Below, in pieces: positions 16,887-25,993 of a stretch of DNA of 64,000 bases. Source of the DNA: JAWKSY01 sp041402125 (lineage in GTDB: Bacteria; Planctomycetota; GCA-002687715; DRQF01); the NCBI GenBank assembly GCA_041402125.1, contig JAWKSY010000012.1, positions 1 through 64,000 on the forward strand. Direction: 5' to 3'. The notes under the pieces are model-generated. The model was not told the origin of the DNA, did no database searches, and saw only the letters and a list, made by a program, of their open reading frames with translations. A program made the translations under genes and the position numbers. Each line of letters starts with the position of its first letter. The stretch's first letter is position 1.

Positions 16887-19805
16887 TCAGTCTCCTCCCA
16901 GCAGTCCTCCCACCCCCCGAACGACCTTGCTCGCGCCCTTGGCCCGCTTCTTCTTCTTGCCCTCGATCAACTCGATGATTCCCTCCGTGACCGATCCGGC
17001 CGCGCGACCGGCCTCCTTCTGAGCCTTTCGCGCGCGCTCCATCTCCTGCTTCTCCGCGGCACTGGGCGTCAGCTCGACCTCGAACCGGAGGACGCCGACG
17101 TTGCCCGCGGCGTCCTTCAATTCGACGGTGATCGCGAGGCGGCCGTTCCCGGGACGCACCTCGGGCGTGACGAAGGGGATGGTGAGGCGGCCCGCGCGAT
17201 CGCGCGGGTTGCCGACATCCTGGCCGTTGACGCGCACCGCGACGACGTCCGGCGAGACGTTCTCGAGGATGACGTCGAGACGGCGACCCGCCTGGACCTG
17301 GCGCCGGACGCGCGGCGCGAGCGACGCCTGGGGCGCGATGGAATCGCGCGTGAAGGAGACCATCGAGCGGGAGGTGTTGCCGGCGGCGTCGAAGGCCACG
17401 ATCTCGACGTTGTTGCGACCCTCCCGTCGCAGGAAGACGTCGGCCCGGGCGCGCCAGGCGCCGGCGCCGTCGGCCTCGAAACCGATGGGACGACCGTCGA
17501 CGCGGATCTCGCTGATCCGTCCCGCGTCCCGCACCCGGATGTTCACCGGGACGCTCGCGTCGCGCGTCGCTCGATCGAGCGCCGGCGAGTCGACGAGGAG
17601 GTACGGTGCCGTCCGGTCGACACGGAAGCGAAGCGTCTCAGCCACCTCGGCTCCGAGCGCGTTCACGGCCACGACGCGGATCTCGTGCTCGCGCTCCTCG
17701 AGCGCGCCGAGATCGAGTCGGAAGTGCCCGGAGGCGTCCGTCTCCACCCGACGGCCGGCGACGCGAAGGCTCCCGCCGTTCACGTTCGCGACCTCGCCCT
17801 CGACGACGATGGTCCCGCCGAGATCGAGAAGCTCCGCCCCGCCGGGGAGCACCGTCCTCGTGCCGCAGAGGGCGACGACGCGATCGATGCGCGGCGCTTG
17901 GGTCACGATCCGGACCTTGACCGTGATCTCGATCTCGACGTCGTGGCGCGCCACGAAGGTGATCTTCACCTCGTTCTCCCCGTCGGGGAAATCCGGGATC
18001 CGGATCTCGAAGCCACCGTCCTCGAGCCGGGCGGCGCCCCGGGAGCAGCGGAGCTCGACCGCCGCCTCGTGCGCGAAGCGGCCCCGCAGGATGACCTCCG
18101 AGTCGGAGAGAACGACGGTCTCGAGGGGGATCCGCGGATCCTCGAAGTCGATCGTCGCGGCAACCTCGTCGCGCAGCCGGGTCGTCAGTCCGCTCCGGAG
18201 CTCGCCGAAGCCGGCGTCGGGGAAGTCCGACTCGAAGCGTCGCGTCGCGTCGAGCGCGCGCAGGATCTGCCCGGCGTTCGCGGCCGAGCTGGTCCGCAGG
18301 AACTCGACGCGGCCGAGTCGCTGCCGGGCGGGGCCGTGATCCGGGTGGCGATCGAGGAAGTCGCGGAGACGCACCGCGAGTCCCTCGAGGTCACCCTCCA
18401 GGCTCTCGTTGGAGAGAGCGGCCCAGTCCCGGTCCCGCACTTCCGACGGGGAGACCCTCGTGTCCTCGTCCTTCGGTTGATGTCCCACTCCCTCCTCGGC
18501 TTCCGGTCCGACCGGAGGTCCGGGCGGAGAGAAGTCCGGCGTCCCGTCATCGTCCGCCGCACGACCCGGTCGCTTCTCCGGCTCGGGATCGGGCGCCGCG
18601 GCGACCTTCGCCGCGGTCACGGGACCCTCGGGACCCGGATCGGCGAGCACGCGGGAGGCCGCGAGGCCGCCGCCGGCGAGAACGAGTCCGACGATGCCGG
18701 CCGCGAGGAGACCGCGTCCGCGGCGTCCGGTCGATGCGACCGCGACGGGGCCCACGGGCGGGGTCTCGAGGTTGCGGAGCTGGGGCTCGGTCGCGAGGTA
18801 GGGCTCGTCCCGGACGCCTCCCTCGGCCAGGCGCCGGGCGATCTCCTGGAAGATCTCCGCCGGCGGGGCGGCGACGTCCTCCGCCCGAACGGTCGCGTCC
18901 GATTCATCGAGGGGGACCGGGCCGCCGTGTCGGGCGAGCCAGGCGTCGAGCTCGGCCGCGAAGGCGTTTCCGTCGCGCGGGCGTTCGGCGCGTGAAGTCG
19001 CGGTCGCGCGGTCGATGAGCCGTGCGAGCTCGGGATCGGCGATCAGACCGGCGTCGAGCGTGCGGGGGAAGCCGGTGAGACAGATCTGGCGCATGATCTC
19101 GGTCAGGGAGTCCCCCTCGATCCCGTGGTGGCCGGTCAGCGCGTAGAAGGCCGTCGCGCCCAGGGCGTAGACGTCGGCGCGCGCGTCGACGGAGGACGCG
19201 TCCTCGAACTGCTCCGGCGGCATGTACTGCGGCGTCCCGAAGGCGAGCCCGGTGCTCGTCGCGAAGGACTCGCGGCAGTTCGCGGCCTTCGCGAGGCCCA
19301 GGTCCGCGACCTTGACCACGCCCTTGCGCGAGATCATGAGGTTGTCCGGCTTCACGTCGCGGTGGCAGGCCTCGGCGGCGTGAGCGGCTCCGAGACCGCG
19401 CGCCGCCTGCGCGATGATCGTGATGACCTCTCGCGGAGGAAGTGCACCGCGGCGACGGACGCGTTGTGTGAGCGTCTCGCCCGCGACCAGCTCCATCACG
19501 ATGTGGGGGACCCCGTGACGGACGCCCACGTCGAAGACGCGGATGAGATTCTGGTGGCTCAGCTCGGCCGCCAGGCGGGCCTCGCGCCGCATGCGCGCCT
19601 CGAACTCGTCGCTGCCCGAAGCGGCGGCCGCGTTCAGACACTTGAGAGCGACGTCGATCCCGAGGTTGAGGTGGCGGGCCCGGTAGACGACGCCCATGCC
19701 GCCCTTTCCCAGCCGGGCCAGGAGCACGCAGGGCTCCAGGACCTTGTGGCCCGCGATCACCGGGACCCGGTCGAGGATCCGGTCGTTCAACAGCTCCTGT
19801 CCCAT
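16887..19805 (-). CDS. Transmembrane Ser/Thr protein kinase with extracytoplasmic Ig-like repeats
   Basis: I set the start at ATG 19805, with GGAGAT upstream; the longer frame to 20090 overlaps the divergent FHA gene. The 972-residue product has a kinase domain (LGKGGMGVVYRARH, VALKCLN, HRDVKPDN near residue 147, VADLGLAKA near 165 with DLG replacing DFG, FGTPQYMPPEQ), a membrane helix at about 355-378 (GLLAAGIVGLVLAGGGLAAS) and a ~590-residue outer part with Ig-like beta repeats (e.g. EITVKVRIVTQAPRIDRV, AENR-like loops such as VNALGAEVAETLRFRVDRT and VAFDAAGNTS). A charged, basic C-terminus follows (ELIEGKKKKRAKGASK). It has no SUMF1 domain, unlike the other kinases here. Flanked by FHA genes inside the T3SS locus; phospho-dependent control of the secretion system is an inference. 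Confidence 0.9.
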   Translation of the reverse strand: MGQELLNDRILDRVPVIAGHKVLEPCVLLARLGKGGMGVVYRARHLNLGIDVALKCLNAAAASGSDEFEARMRREARLAAELSHQNLIRVFDVGVRHGVPHIVMELVAGETLTQRVRRRGALPPREVITIIAQAARGLGAAHAAEACHRDVKPDNLMISRKGVVKVADLGLAKAANCRESFATSTGLAFGTPQYMPPEQFEDASSVDARADVYALGATAFYALTGHHGIEGDSLTEIMRQICLTGFPRTLDAGLIADPELARLIDRATATSRAERPRDGNAFAAELDAWLARHGGPVPLDESDATVRAEDVAAPPAEIFQEIARRLAEGGVRDEPYLATEPQLRNLETPPVGPVAVASTGRRGRGLLAAGIVGLVLAGGGLAASRVLADPGPEGPVTAAKVAAAPDPEPEKRPGRAADDDGTPDFSPPGPPVGPEAEEGVGHQPKDEDTRVSPSEVRDRDWAALSNESLEGDLEGLAVRLRDFLDRHPDHGPARQRLGRVEFLRTSSAANAGQILRALDATRRFESDFPDAGFGELRSGLTTRLRDEVAATIDFEDPRIPLETVVLSDSEVILRGRFAHEAAVELRCSRGAARLEDGGFEIRIPDFPDGENEVKITFVARHDVEIEITVKVRIVTQAPRIDRVVALCGTRTVLPGGAELLDLGGTIVVEGEVANVNGGSLRVAGRRVETDASGHFRLDLGALEEREHEIRVVAVNALGAEVAETLRFRVDRTAPYLLVDSPALDRATRDASVPVNIRVRDAGRISEIRVDGRPIGFEADGAGAWRARADVFLRREGRNNVEIVAFDAAGNTSRSMVSFTRDSIAPQASLAPRVRRQVQAGRRLDVILENVSPDVVAVRVNGQDVGNPRDRAGRLTIPFVTPEVRPGNGRLAITVELKDAAGNVGVLRFEVELTPSAAEKQEMERARKAQKEAGRAAGSVTEGIIELIEGKKKKRAKGASKVVRGVGGLLGGD

Positions 19806-19998
19806 CGGAGATCTCCTCTTCCGATCTGCTCCTTCGGTGAACCCTCCCGCGGGTTCTCCCTCGACCGAGCGGGGCCGTTGCGTCGGGCGGGACGGCCCCG
19901 CGAGAGAATTTTCAGCCCGGAAATCCGGCCGAATTTCCACTCCGGGCGTCCCGGCGACCATCCGGGACCCGCTCGGGTCGCAGCAGGAGGATGCTGCG

Positions 19999-21525
19999 AT
20001 GAAGGACACGACGACCTCGAGCGCCCCGGTCCCGTACCCCACGGCGGAGATCTCCGTGCCCGGAGATCCGACTCCGGACGAACCGGCCACCGTTCTCGAG
20101 ACGATCGCGGGACTCCCCGCGGAAGCCGTCTACCCGACCGGCCAGTTTCCGCACCTCGCCCTCCGGATCTCCGACGGCAGTCGCGCCGGGGAGTCGATGC
20201 GGATGACGAACGAGTCCCGGATCTTCGGGCGCTCGCCGGAATGCGACGTCTCGTTCGACGCACAGATCGATCGGCTGGTCAGCGGGCGTCACGCGCGGAT
20301 CGAGTTTCGCGAAGGTGTGCTCCGGATCACCGATCTCGACTCGACGAACGGCACCTTCCTCGACGGCCAGCGCATCCGCGGGACGGTCATCGTCCACGCG
20401 CGGTCGATCCTCAGCCTCGGTTGCGCCCCGGAGTACGCGGGCACCGACGGCGGCGTGACGATCGAACTGAGTCCGTACTCGCCGGCGCCGCTGGCGACCG
20501 ACGGGCCGGGACCCGACCCCGACCTCCCGACGGTTCACCAGGCGGTGAGCACTCACGGGGCCGCCGCCGCCGCGGGCGCGGCCTTCGGCGCCGCCGGTGG
20601 ACTCTGGGGCGCGATGAAGGACGGCGTTCGCCAGATGCGTGAGCGTCGCCAGCGTCGGGAGCGCCAGCGTGAACTGGACGATGCGCTCGTGCTGGCCGTC
20701 AGCGACTACCGCACCGCGTGTCGCGTCCTCGGTGCGACGGCGCGGACCCGGGACTGGATCGCGGTCGATACGGAGGGACCGGCGGCCGAGGTGCGGCACC
20801 GGGTGGAGGAGGAGGCGCGTCTCGAGCAGCAGGAGCGCGATGACCGCTCCGAGCGCGAGGGAACCCTCCGGGAGATCGAGTCGCGGCGCGAGGACGTGAC
20901 GCGCGCCGTCGCGGCGGCCCGGGCCGAGACGGAGACCCTCGAGGGGAATCTCGAGTCCGCCGCCTCGGCGCGGGCCGCGACCGAGGCCGATCTCGCCGAT
21001 CGGACGGCGGACATCCGCGATCGACTGGACGCGCTGCGCCGCGAGGCGGGGGCCGAGGCTTTCTCGCTTCCGGCCGACGCGGCCGCCTACCTCGCCGCGC
21101 GGCGCGAGCTCGCCGAGGCCCTCCGGGCCGCGGCCGAGGAGTTCGAGGCCGGGGCCGAGGACGCGCTCGCGAACCTGGAGGCGCGGGCCGAGAGGCTCGC
21201 CGCGGAGGAGGAGGCCGAGACGCTCGCGCTCGAGGCCCGGGCCGGACTCGCCCGTCTGGAGGACGAACTCGCCGAGCTCGACGAGCGCCGGCGCATGGTC
21301 GCCGCGGAAGCCGCGGACGCGGATCGCCGCCGGGAGGTGGCGCGGTCGCGGATCGCCGCGGCCTGGCCCGAGCTGGAGGAGCGGCTCGGCGAGTCCTTGC
21401 TCGCCGAACCGGCCGTCGGTGCGACCACCGATCCGGCCTGGCAGGCGGCGCGCCGCGCGGCAGACAAGGTTACCCGGATCCGGGCCGAGATCACGGCGAT
21501 CGCGGTCGTTCCGGAAGGGCAGTGA
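19999..21525 (+). CDS. FHA-domain protein with long coiled coil
   Basis: ATG 19999 lies after GCAGGAGG. The 508-residue product has an N-terminal FHA domain at about residues 55-145 with the hallmark residues FGRSPECDVSF, VSGRHARIEF and DLDSTNGTFLDGQRI, which binds phosphothreonine peptides. A Gly/Ala linker (AAAAGAAFGAAGGLWGAMKD) separates it from roughly 300 residues of heptad-like coiled coil (VRHRVEEEARLEQQERDDRS, LARLEDELAELDERRRMVAA). It is divergent from the kinase gene across about 190 bp and precedes a second FHA gene by 53 bases. It probably reads the phosphorylation state set by the neighbouring kinase. Confidence 0.85.
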   Translation: MKDTTTSSAPVPYPTAEISVPGDPTPDEPATVLETIAGLPAEAVYPTGQFPHLALRISDGSRAGESMRMTNESRIFGRSPECDVSFDAQIDRLVSGRHARIEFREGVLRITDLDSTNGTFLDGQRIRGTVIVHARSILSLGCAPEYAGTDGGVTIELSPYSPAPLATDGPGPDPDLPTVHQAVSTHGAAAAAGAAFGAAGGLWGAMKDGVRQMRERRQRRERQRELDDALVLAVSDYRTACRVLGATARTRDWIAVDTEGPAAEVRHRVEEEARLEQQERDDRSEREGTLREIESRREDVTRAVAAARAETETLEGNLESAASARAATEADLADRTADIRDRLDALRREAGAEAFSLPADAAAYLAARRELAEALRAAAEEFEAGAEDALANLEARAERLAAEEEAETLALEARAGLARLEDELAELDERRRMVAAEAADADRRREVARSRIAAAWPELEERLGESLLAEPAVGATTDPAWQAARRAADKVTRIRAEITAIAVVPEGQ

Positions 21526-21578
21526 AGGGTAGGGGAGCGCATCCGTCGAGGATGAGCCCCGGGACAGGAGGATCCGTC

Positions 21579-23396
21579 ATGAGCATCTGCATCGAGCACA
21601 CGGGGGCGTCCAGCCTCGCCGGAACGTCCCGCACCTTCGATGGCGAGGTCGTGACCGTCGGTCGGGCCGCCGGAAACGACATCGTCTTCGACGTCCAGCA
21701 CGACCGGCTCGTCTCCGGCCGACACGTCGAGATCCGGCGCCGCGGGGCCGACCTCGTCCTGCGCGATCTGGGATCCCGCAACGGGACCTGGATCGCGGGG
21801 CAGCGCGTCACCGGGGAGAGAGCGCTGCTCCCGGGCGACCTCGTCGAGCTCGGCGTCGGCGGTCCCCAGCTCCGCGTCAGCCTCGCCGGAGAGCCGGACC
21901 TGGCGCTTCCCGCGGCGGGAGCGACCATGCTCGCCCCGCCGCGTCCGACCGCCACTCCCGCCGCTCGACCGGCCCCGGTTCCGGCGGCCGCGCCCGAGCG
22001 GCGCCCGGGCGGCGGGATCGGACAACAGACGCTGATGCGCGTCGTGCAATCGACGGTCGCCGGGGAGCGCCGTCGCACGAAGCGGTTCGCGGCCGCCATC
22101 GGCGTCGTGGCCGCCCTCGTCCTCTTCGTCGCCTGGCCGGACGGCGGCGCCGTCGCCGAGGCCGGGCCGCGACTCGAGGACGCGGCGCGTCGCAGCAACG
22201 AGTCCATCTACTTCGTGACCTCCCAGCGTCGCGCGGAGGGCCGCTGGATCGACAAGCCCGGCGCCGGCACGGCCTGGCACGTCGACGACGGGGTCCTCGC
22301 GACGAACGCGCACGTCGCCGTGGAATTCGAGGAACTCGCGCCGGGTGGGGGCGAGCGGCTCATCGTCCGTCGGGTCCAGGGAGAGGACGTGATCGAGCTC
22401 GAGATCGAGTCGGTCGAGATCCATCCCGGCTACCGTGACTGGAGCCGGATCGTCAGGGAGATGCTGCCCTTCACGCCGGGGCAGGGCTTCTTCGACACCC
22501 CTCCGGCCTGGGACGTCGCCCTCATGAAGATCGCCGAGAAGGACCGGAAGAAGCTGGGTTTCCCCCTGGAGCTCGCCGGCGACGCCGACCTCGCGGACCT
22601 CGAGACGGCGGAAGAGCTCGGCTTCCAGGGTTTCCCGACCGAGAACGCGACCGGCGGCGGCTTCGAGCGCGGACGTCCGCAGACGACCTTCCGCAGCGGG
22701 CGCCTGAGCAAGATCCAGGACTTCTTCCTCTCGCCGGGCAAGGAGGAGGAGCGGATGCTCCTCACCGTCGACCTGAAGGGAGACGGCGGCGCGAGCGGCA
22801 GCCCGATCTTCAACGCGGAGGGGAAGGTCGTGGCCCTACTCAACTCCGGCGACGCGATCGCGATGGCGGCGCGTGGGCGGATCATGGGCAACAACACCTA
22901 CGCCCAGCGCGTCGACTGCCTGCGCGAGCTCCTGACCGGCAAGGCGAAGGAGATCCACGAGGATCGCGTGGCGGGCTGGCGCAAGCGTCTCCTGGAGCGC
23001 TTCCGCGAGGGTCGCCCCGGCGTGATGGCCGCCTACGAGGATGCCGTCCTGCCGGCCCTCGGTCTCGACCCCTCGAAGTTCGAGGTGAAGCGCGTCCACG
23101 AAGACGTCGTGAAGTTCGGACCCCGGGCGCGGTCCGAGGTCTGGCGGGATCGCGTCAACCGGGGGCTCTACGTCGTCGTCGCGGCCGCCCGGGAGAACCC
23201 CGTCTTCCTGGGGATGAGTGGTCCGGCCGGATCCAAGGCCTTCACGCCCTTCGGCGAGGCGCCCTGGACCTGGGGCTTCGTGGCCGACTACTCGGGAACC
23301 GGTGTCCTCCAGGCGAGCTTCCGCTGGCCGAACGACACGGACCTGGACGAGGCGCAGGAGATCGACCTCGTGATCTTCGAGGTCTTCCGTCGCTGA
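21579..23396 (+). CDS. FHA - transmembrane - trypsin-like serine protease protein
   Basis: ATG 21579 follows GGACAGGAGGA. In the 605-residue product an FHA domain fills residues about 20-100 (VGRAAGNDIVF, VSGRHVEIRR, DLGSRNGTWIAGQRV), a Pro/Ala linker follows, and one membrane helix lies at about 168-188 (FAAAIGVVAALVLFVAW). The C-terminal domain is a trypsin-fold protease with apparent triad His in VLATNAHVAVEF (about 246), Asp in WDVALMKI (about 310) and Ser in GGASGSPIFN (about 407). Cytoplasmic FHA plus one membrane helix plus a periplasmic domain is the SctD architecture, though SctD carries ring-building domains in place of a protease. It may recruit phosphorylated partners or process periplasmic substrates. 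A UUCG-loop terminator follows. Confidence 0.88.
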   Translation: MSICIEHTGASSLAGTSRTFDGEVVTVGRAAGNDIVFDVQHDRLVSGRHVEIRRRGADLVLRDLGSRNGTWIAGQRVTGERALLPGDLVELGVGGPQLRVSLAGEPDLALPAAGATMLAPPRPTATPAARPAPVPAAAPERRPGGGIGQQTLMRVVQSTVAGERRRTKRFAAAIGVVAALVLFVAWPDGGAVAEAGPRLEDAARRSNESIYFVTSQRRAEGRWIDKPGAGTAWHVDDGVLATNAHVAVEFEELAPGGGERLIVRRVQGEDVIELEIESVEIHPGYRDWSRIVREMLPFTPGQGFFDTPPAWDVALMKIAEKDRKKLGFPLELAGDADLADLETAEELGFQGFPTENATGGGFERGRPQTTFRSGRLSKIQDFFLSPGKEEERMLLTVDLKGDGGASGSPIFNAEGKVVALLNSGDAIAMAARGRIMGNNTYAQRVDCLRELLTGKAKEIHEDRVAGWRKRLLERFREGRPGVMAAYEDAVLPALGLDPSKFEVKRVHEDVVKFGPRARSEVWRDRVNRGLYVVVAAARENPVFLGMSGPAGSKAFTPFGEAPWTWGFVADYSGTGVLQASFRWPNDTDLDEAQEIDLVIFEVFRR

Positions 23397-23424
23397 CCTC
23401 GGGACCGATGCGGATCTGATCTCG

Positions 23425-23460
23425 AGCGGGGAGTCCTTCGGGGCTCCCCGCTTTTCTTTC
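23425..23460 (+). terminator. Rho-independent terminator after the FHA-protease gene
   Basis: A 12-bp stem starting AGCGGGGAGTCC (23425-23436), TTCG tetraloop, and the complementary arm to 23452, followed by TTTCTTTC. It separates the regulatory block from the export-gate operon starting with sctQ. Confidence 0.85.
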
Positions 23461-23535
23461 GTCCCGGCGGGCGCCCCGGATCCGCTCCTCTCCGTGGAGC
23501 CCGCACTCTTCGCGGGCACCGCGAGGAGGTCGATC

Positions 23536-24663
23536 ATGCTCGAGAAGACCGAGATGCTCCCGGTCACCGAGGAGTCCCCGGAAGGAGAGGCGACGGCTCC
23601 GGCCTGCGCCGGCGTCGAGGACGAGCGCGAGGTGCTCGCGCCGCCCGGTCGCCGGGCCATCGCCCTCGCGGCGCAGCGCGGCGCGGCCGCGCTCGCCACC
23701 GTCCTCGGCGTCTCCTGTCGCTTCGTCGGCATCGAGACCGCCTTCCGGCCGGCCGTCGACGAACGCGCACGATTCACGGTCGCTCTTGCGGTGGGGCCGG
23801 ACCGCCTCCGCATCGAGCTCGACACCAGGGCGGCACGTCGGCTCCTCGACGCCCTCATGCGCGGGGCCGGCAACCTCCGCGGCTGCGGCGAGCCGGGAGA
23901 GGTCGAGTGCGGCATGCTCGAGTACCTCGCCCTCGAGGTCCTCGATCGCCTGACCGGTCCGGCGGGACCGCCGATCGAGATCCTCGAGTTCGGTGATGGT
24001 GACGCGCTCCGGACGCCGGCCTCGTCGGATGGGGTGACCGACTCGGGCCCCATCATCGAACTGGGTGCTCTCGACCACGCGATCGACGAGGCGGACCTCG
24101 ACCTCGCGCTTCGCTTCCGATTCGACGGCGCGCCGCTCGAGATACACCTCAGGATCGAGGGCGAGCGCGCCGCAATCTGGCGGCGTCCGAGCTTCCCGGC
24201 GGGTCGGTCGAACCCCGAACACGCGGTCGCCATTCTTCTCACGCGCGTCGCGCTCGAGTCGGCGGAACTCTCCCTCCTCGCTCCCGGGGCGCTCCTGCTC
24301 CTCGAGGTCGAGGAGCTCGAGGAGCTCGTCGGAGAGGCGCGGGTGTGGACGGCGGACGGCCGCGATCTCGGGCCGGTGACGGAACTCCGTGACGAGCCGC
24401 GTTCTCTCACCCTGCACCTCGACCTCTCCGCCCGGGCGGGAACGGCTCGCCCGGCCGAGAAGGGCGAGGTCCTCGTCTTCCTCGGCGCCGGACGCGAGCC
24501 GCGCGCACCGGGGGACGGCGCGCGTCTCCGCCTCGAGAAGCCGTCCGCGGCGCCCGTCCGCGTGCTCCGTCCCGACGGAATCGAACTCCCCGGCGAACTC
24601 GTTCGCGACGCGCGCGGCTCGATTGCGGTCCTGCTTCTCGAATCCCCGGAGGTCTCGTCGTGA
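23536..24663 (+). CDS. sctQ: T3SS cytoplasmic ring / sorting-platform protein SctQ
   Basis: ATG 23536 has GCGAGGAGG upstream. The 375-residue product has a poorly conserved N-terminal half and a C-terminal half with two SpoA-like segments: TRVALESAELSLLAPGALLL (about residues 247-266) and AEKGEVLVFLGAGREPRAPG with the terminal GIELPGELVRDARGSIAVLL. SctQ/FliN/FliM proteins use paired SpoA domains to build the cytoplasmic sorting platform that docks the ATPase and selects substrates. Overlap by ATGA with the following gene and position ahead of sctR-S-T-U support the assignment. Confidence 0.78.
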   Translation: MLEKTEMLPVTEESPEGEATAPACAGVEDEREVLAPPGRRAIALAAQRGAAALATVLGVSCRFVGIETAFRPAVDERARFTVALAVGPDRLRIELDTRAARRLLDALMRGAGNLRGCGEPGEVECGMLEYLALEVLDRLTGPAGPPIEILEFGDGDALRTPASSDGVTDSGPIIELGALDHAIDEADLDLALRFRFDGAPLEIHLRIEGERAAIWRRPSFPAGRSNPEHAVAILLTRVALESAELSLLAPGALLLLEVEELEELVGEARVWTADGRDLGPVTELRDEPRSLTLHLDLSARAGTARPAEKGEVLVFLGAGREPRAPGDGARLRLEKPSAAPVRVLRPDGIELPGELVRDARGSIAVLLLESPEVSS

Positions 24664-25070
24664 AGCTCTCCGCTCGCAAGGTCCCGGTCCGTGTCGACGG
24701 TCGCGGACTCCTCGTCGGGCTCGCCGTGGCGCTGCCGCTCGCGGCCTTCATCTCGGCGATCCTTCCCTCCGGCGCCGGCCTCCCGGACGTCGAAGGGACC
24801 TGGTTAAACGGCGCTCTCGTCATGATGGGTCTGCTTGTCCTGGGGTGGATGAGGAGTCGCGCGGGAGCGCTCTCGCGATCCGGGACCCCGCGACGCCTCG
24901 AACTCCGCGAGCGACTCCGCGTGGGACCACGCCGCGAGCTGCTGCTCGTCCGTGTCGGCGGTCGAACACGCATGATCGGGAGCTCGGAACAGGGCCTGAC
25001 CGATCTCGGTCTCGTCCCGGAGGAGAATCCGGATCCGCTGGGAGAGGAGATGGAGGAGGCAAGGCGATGA
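24660..25070 (+). CDS. FliO-like export-apparatus assembly protein
   Basis: The 136-residue product starts at GTG 24660, overlapping sctQ, and ends with an overlap onto sctR (ATGA at 25067). Two hydrophobic segments lie near the N-terminus (LLVGLAVALPLAAFISAILP; GALVMMGLLVLGWM), followed by a soluble domain with LELRERLRVGPRRELLLVRV and GRTRMIGSSEQGLTDLGLV, which matches the conserved FliO pattern (a Val-rich strand, then Gly-x-x-x-x-Gly-Leu/Ile). FliO helps assemble the FliP (SctR) ring in flagella and is normally absent from non-flagellar T3SS, so its presence between sctQ and sctR is notable. Confidence is limited by weak conservation. Confidence 0.65.
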   Translation: MKLSARKVPVRVDGRGLLVGLAVALPLAAFISAILPSGAGLPDVEGTWLNGALVMMGLLVLGWMRSRAGALSRSGTPRRLELRERLRVGPRRELLLVRVGGRTRMIGSSEQGLTDLGLVPEENPDPLGEEMEEARR

Positions 25071-25710
25071 CGATACTGCTCGAGACGGACTTCGACGTCC
25101 GCAACATGGTGCTCCTGCTCGCGGTGATGGGCCTGGCGCCCTTCCTCCTCGCGACGGCGACGCCCTTCATCCGGCTCCTCGTGGTCGGCGGACTCCTGCG
25201 ACAGGCCCTCGGCCTCCAGCAGATCCCCCGAACTCCGTCCTCACCGGGATCGCCCTGATCCTCACCGTGCACATCATGTCGCCGGTCTTCGAGGACGGAT
25301 GGTCGCGCTGGCAGGCCGCGGGCGACGACCGCGAGGCTCAGATCGAGGCAATCCACGAGCCGATCCGCGCCTTCCTGGAGGATCACGCGAGCGCCCGAAA
25401 CCTCGACCTCTTCGAAGCGCTCGCGCGGGAGGGAGCGAGCGGGCCGGCGGCAGAGCTCGACCCGCGGGCCCGGACGCTGCGGGTCCTCCTGCCGGCCTTC
25501 CTGCTCTCCGAGCTCACCGCTGCGTTCAAGGCGGGACTGCTGATCTTCCTGTGCTTCCTCGCCGTCGATCTCGTGGTGAGCAACGTCCTCCTCGCCCTCG
25601 GCATGCACATGCTGGCGCCGGTGACGGTCTCCCTGCCGATCAAGATCGCGCTCTTCGTGCAGGCCGACGGCTGGGAGCGCGTCATCACCGGCGTGATCCG
25701 GACCTACTGA
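25067..25710 (+). CDS. sctR: T3SS export-gate protein SctR, with a one-base deletion in a C run
   Basis: The frame from ATG 25067 reads MGLAPFLLATATPFIRLLVV and LLRQALGLQQIP, then breaks and stops at 25258. The next frame continues TGIALILTVHIMSPVF and ends SLPIKIALFVQADGWERVIT at 25710. In SctR/FliP the join is the invariant QQ-x-PPN-x-VLxGLAL motif. Adding one C to the CCCCC run at 25225-25229 gives QQIPPNSVLTGIALIL and a 214-residue protein, the standard length. SctR forms the pentameric core of the export gate with SctS and SctT, so a real loss would abolish secretion. Sequencing error is the simplest explanation; a genuine inactivating mutation cannot be excluded. Confidence 0.88.
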
Positions 25711-25722
25711 GGAGAGATCGCC

Positions 25723-25992
25723 ATGGCATCCGACGACATTCTCGACTTCGCAGGGCGGGCCCTCGAGATCGCGATCGAGCTCAGCCTTCCCGCGGTCCTC
25801 ACCGCCGTCTCCGTGGGCCTCCTGGTCTCGATCTTCCAGGCGGCGACCCAGGTGCAGGAGCAGACGCTCGCCGTCGTGCCGAAGATCATCGCCGTCTTCC
25901 TCGTCCTGAAGGTGATGGGCGCCCAGCTCTTCCTGAAGATCAGCGACTACGCGACGGAACTGCTCTCCCAGATCGAGAAGACGGGGTCCTGA
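25723..25992 (+). CDS. sctS: T3SS export-gate protein SctS
   Basis: The 89-residue product is a two-helix membrane hairpin typical of SctS/FliQ: a first helix LPAVLTAVSVGLLVSIFQAA with the conserved SIFQAATQVQEQTL motif, and a second helix KIIAVFLVLKVMGAQLF. GGAGAG precedes ATG 25723. SctS wraps around the SctR-SctT core and may gate the channel. Length and order are exactly as expected. Confidence 0.93.
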   Translation: MASDDILDFAGRALEIAIELSLPAVLTAVSVGLLVSIFQAATQVQEQTLAVVPKIIAVFLVLKVMGAQLFLKISDYATELLSQIEKTGS

Positions 25993-25993
25993 G

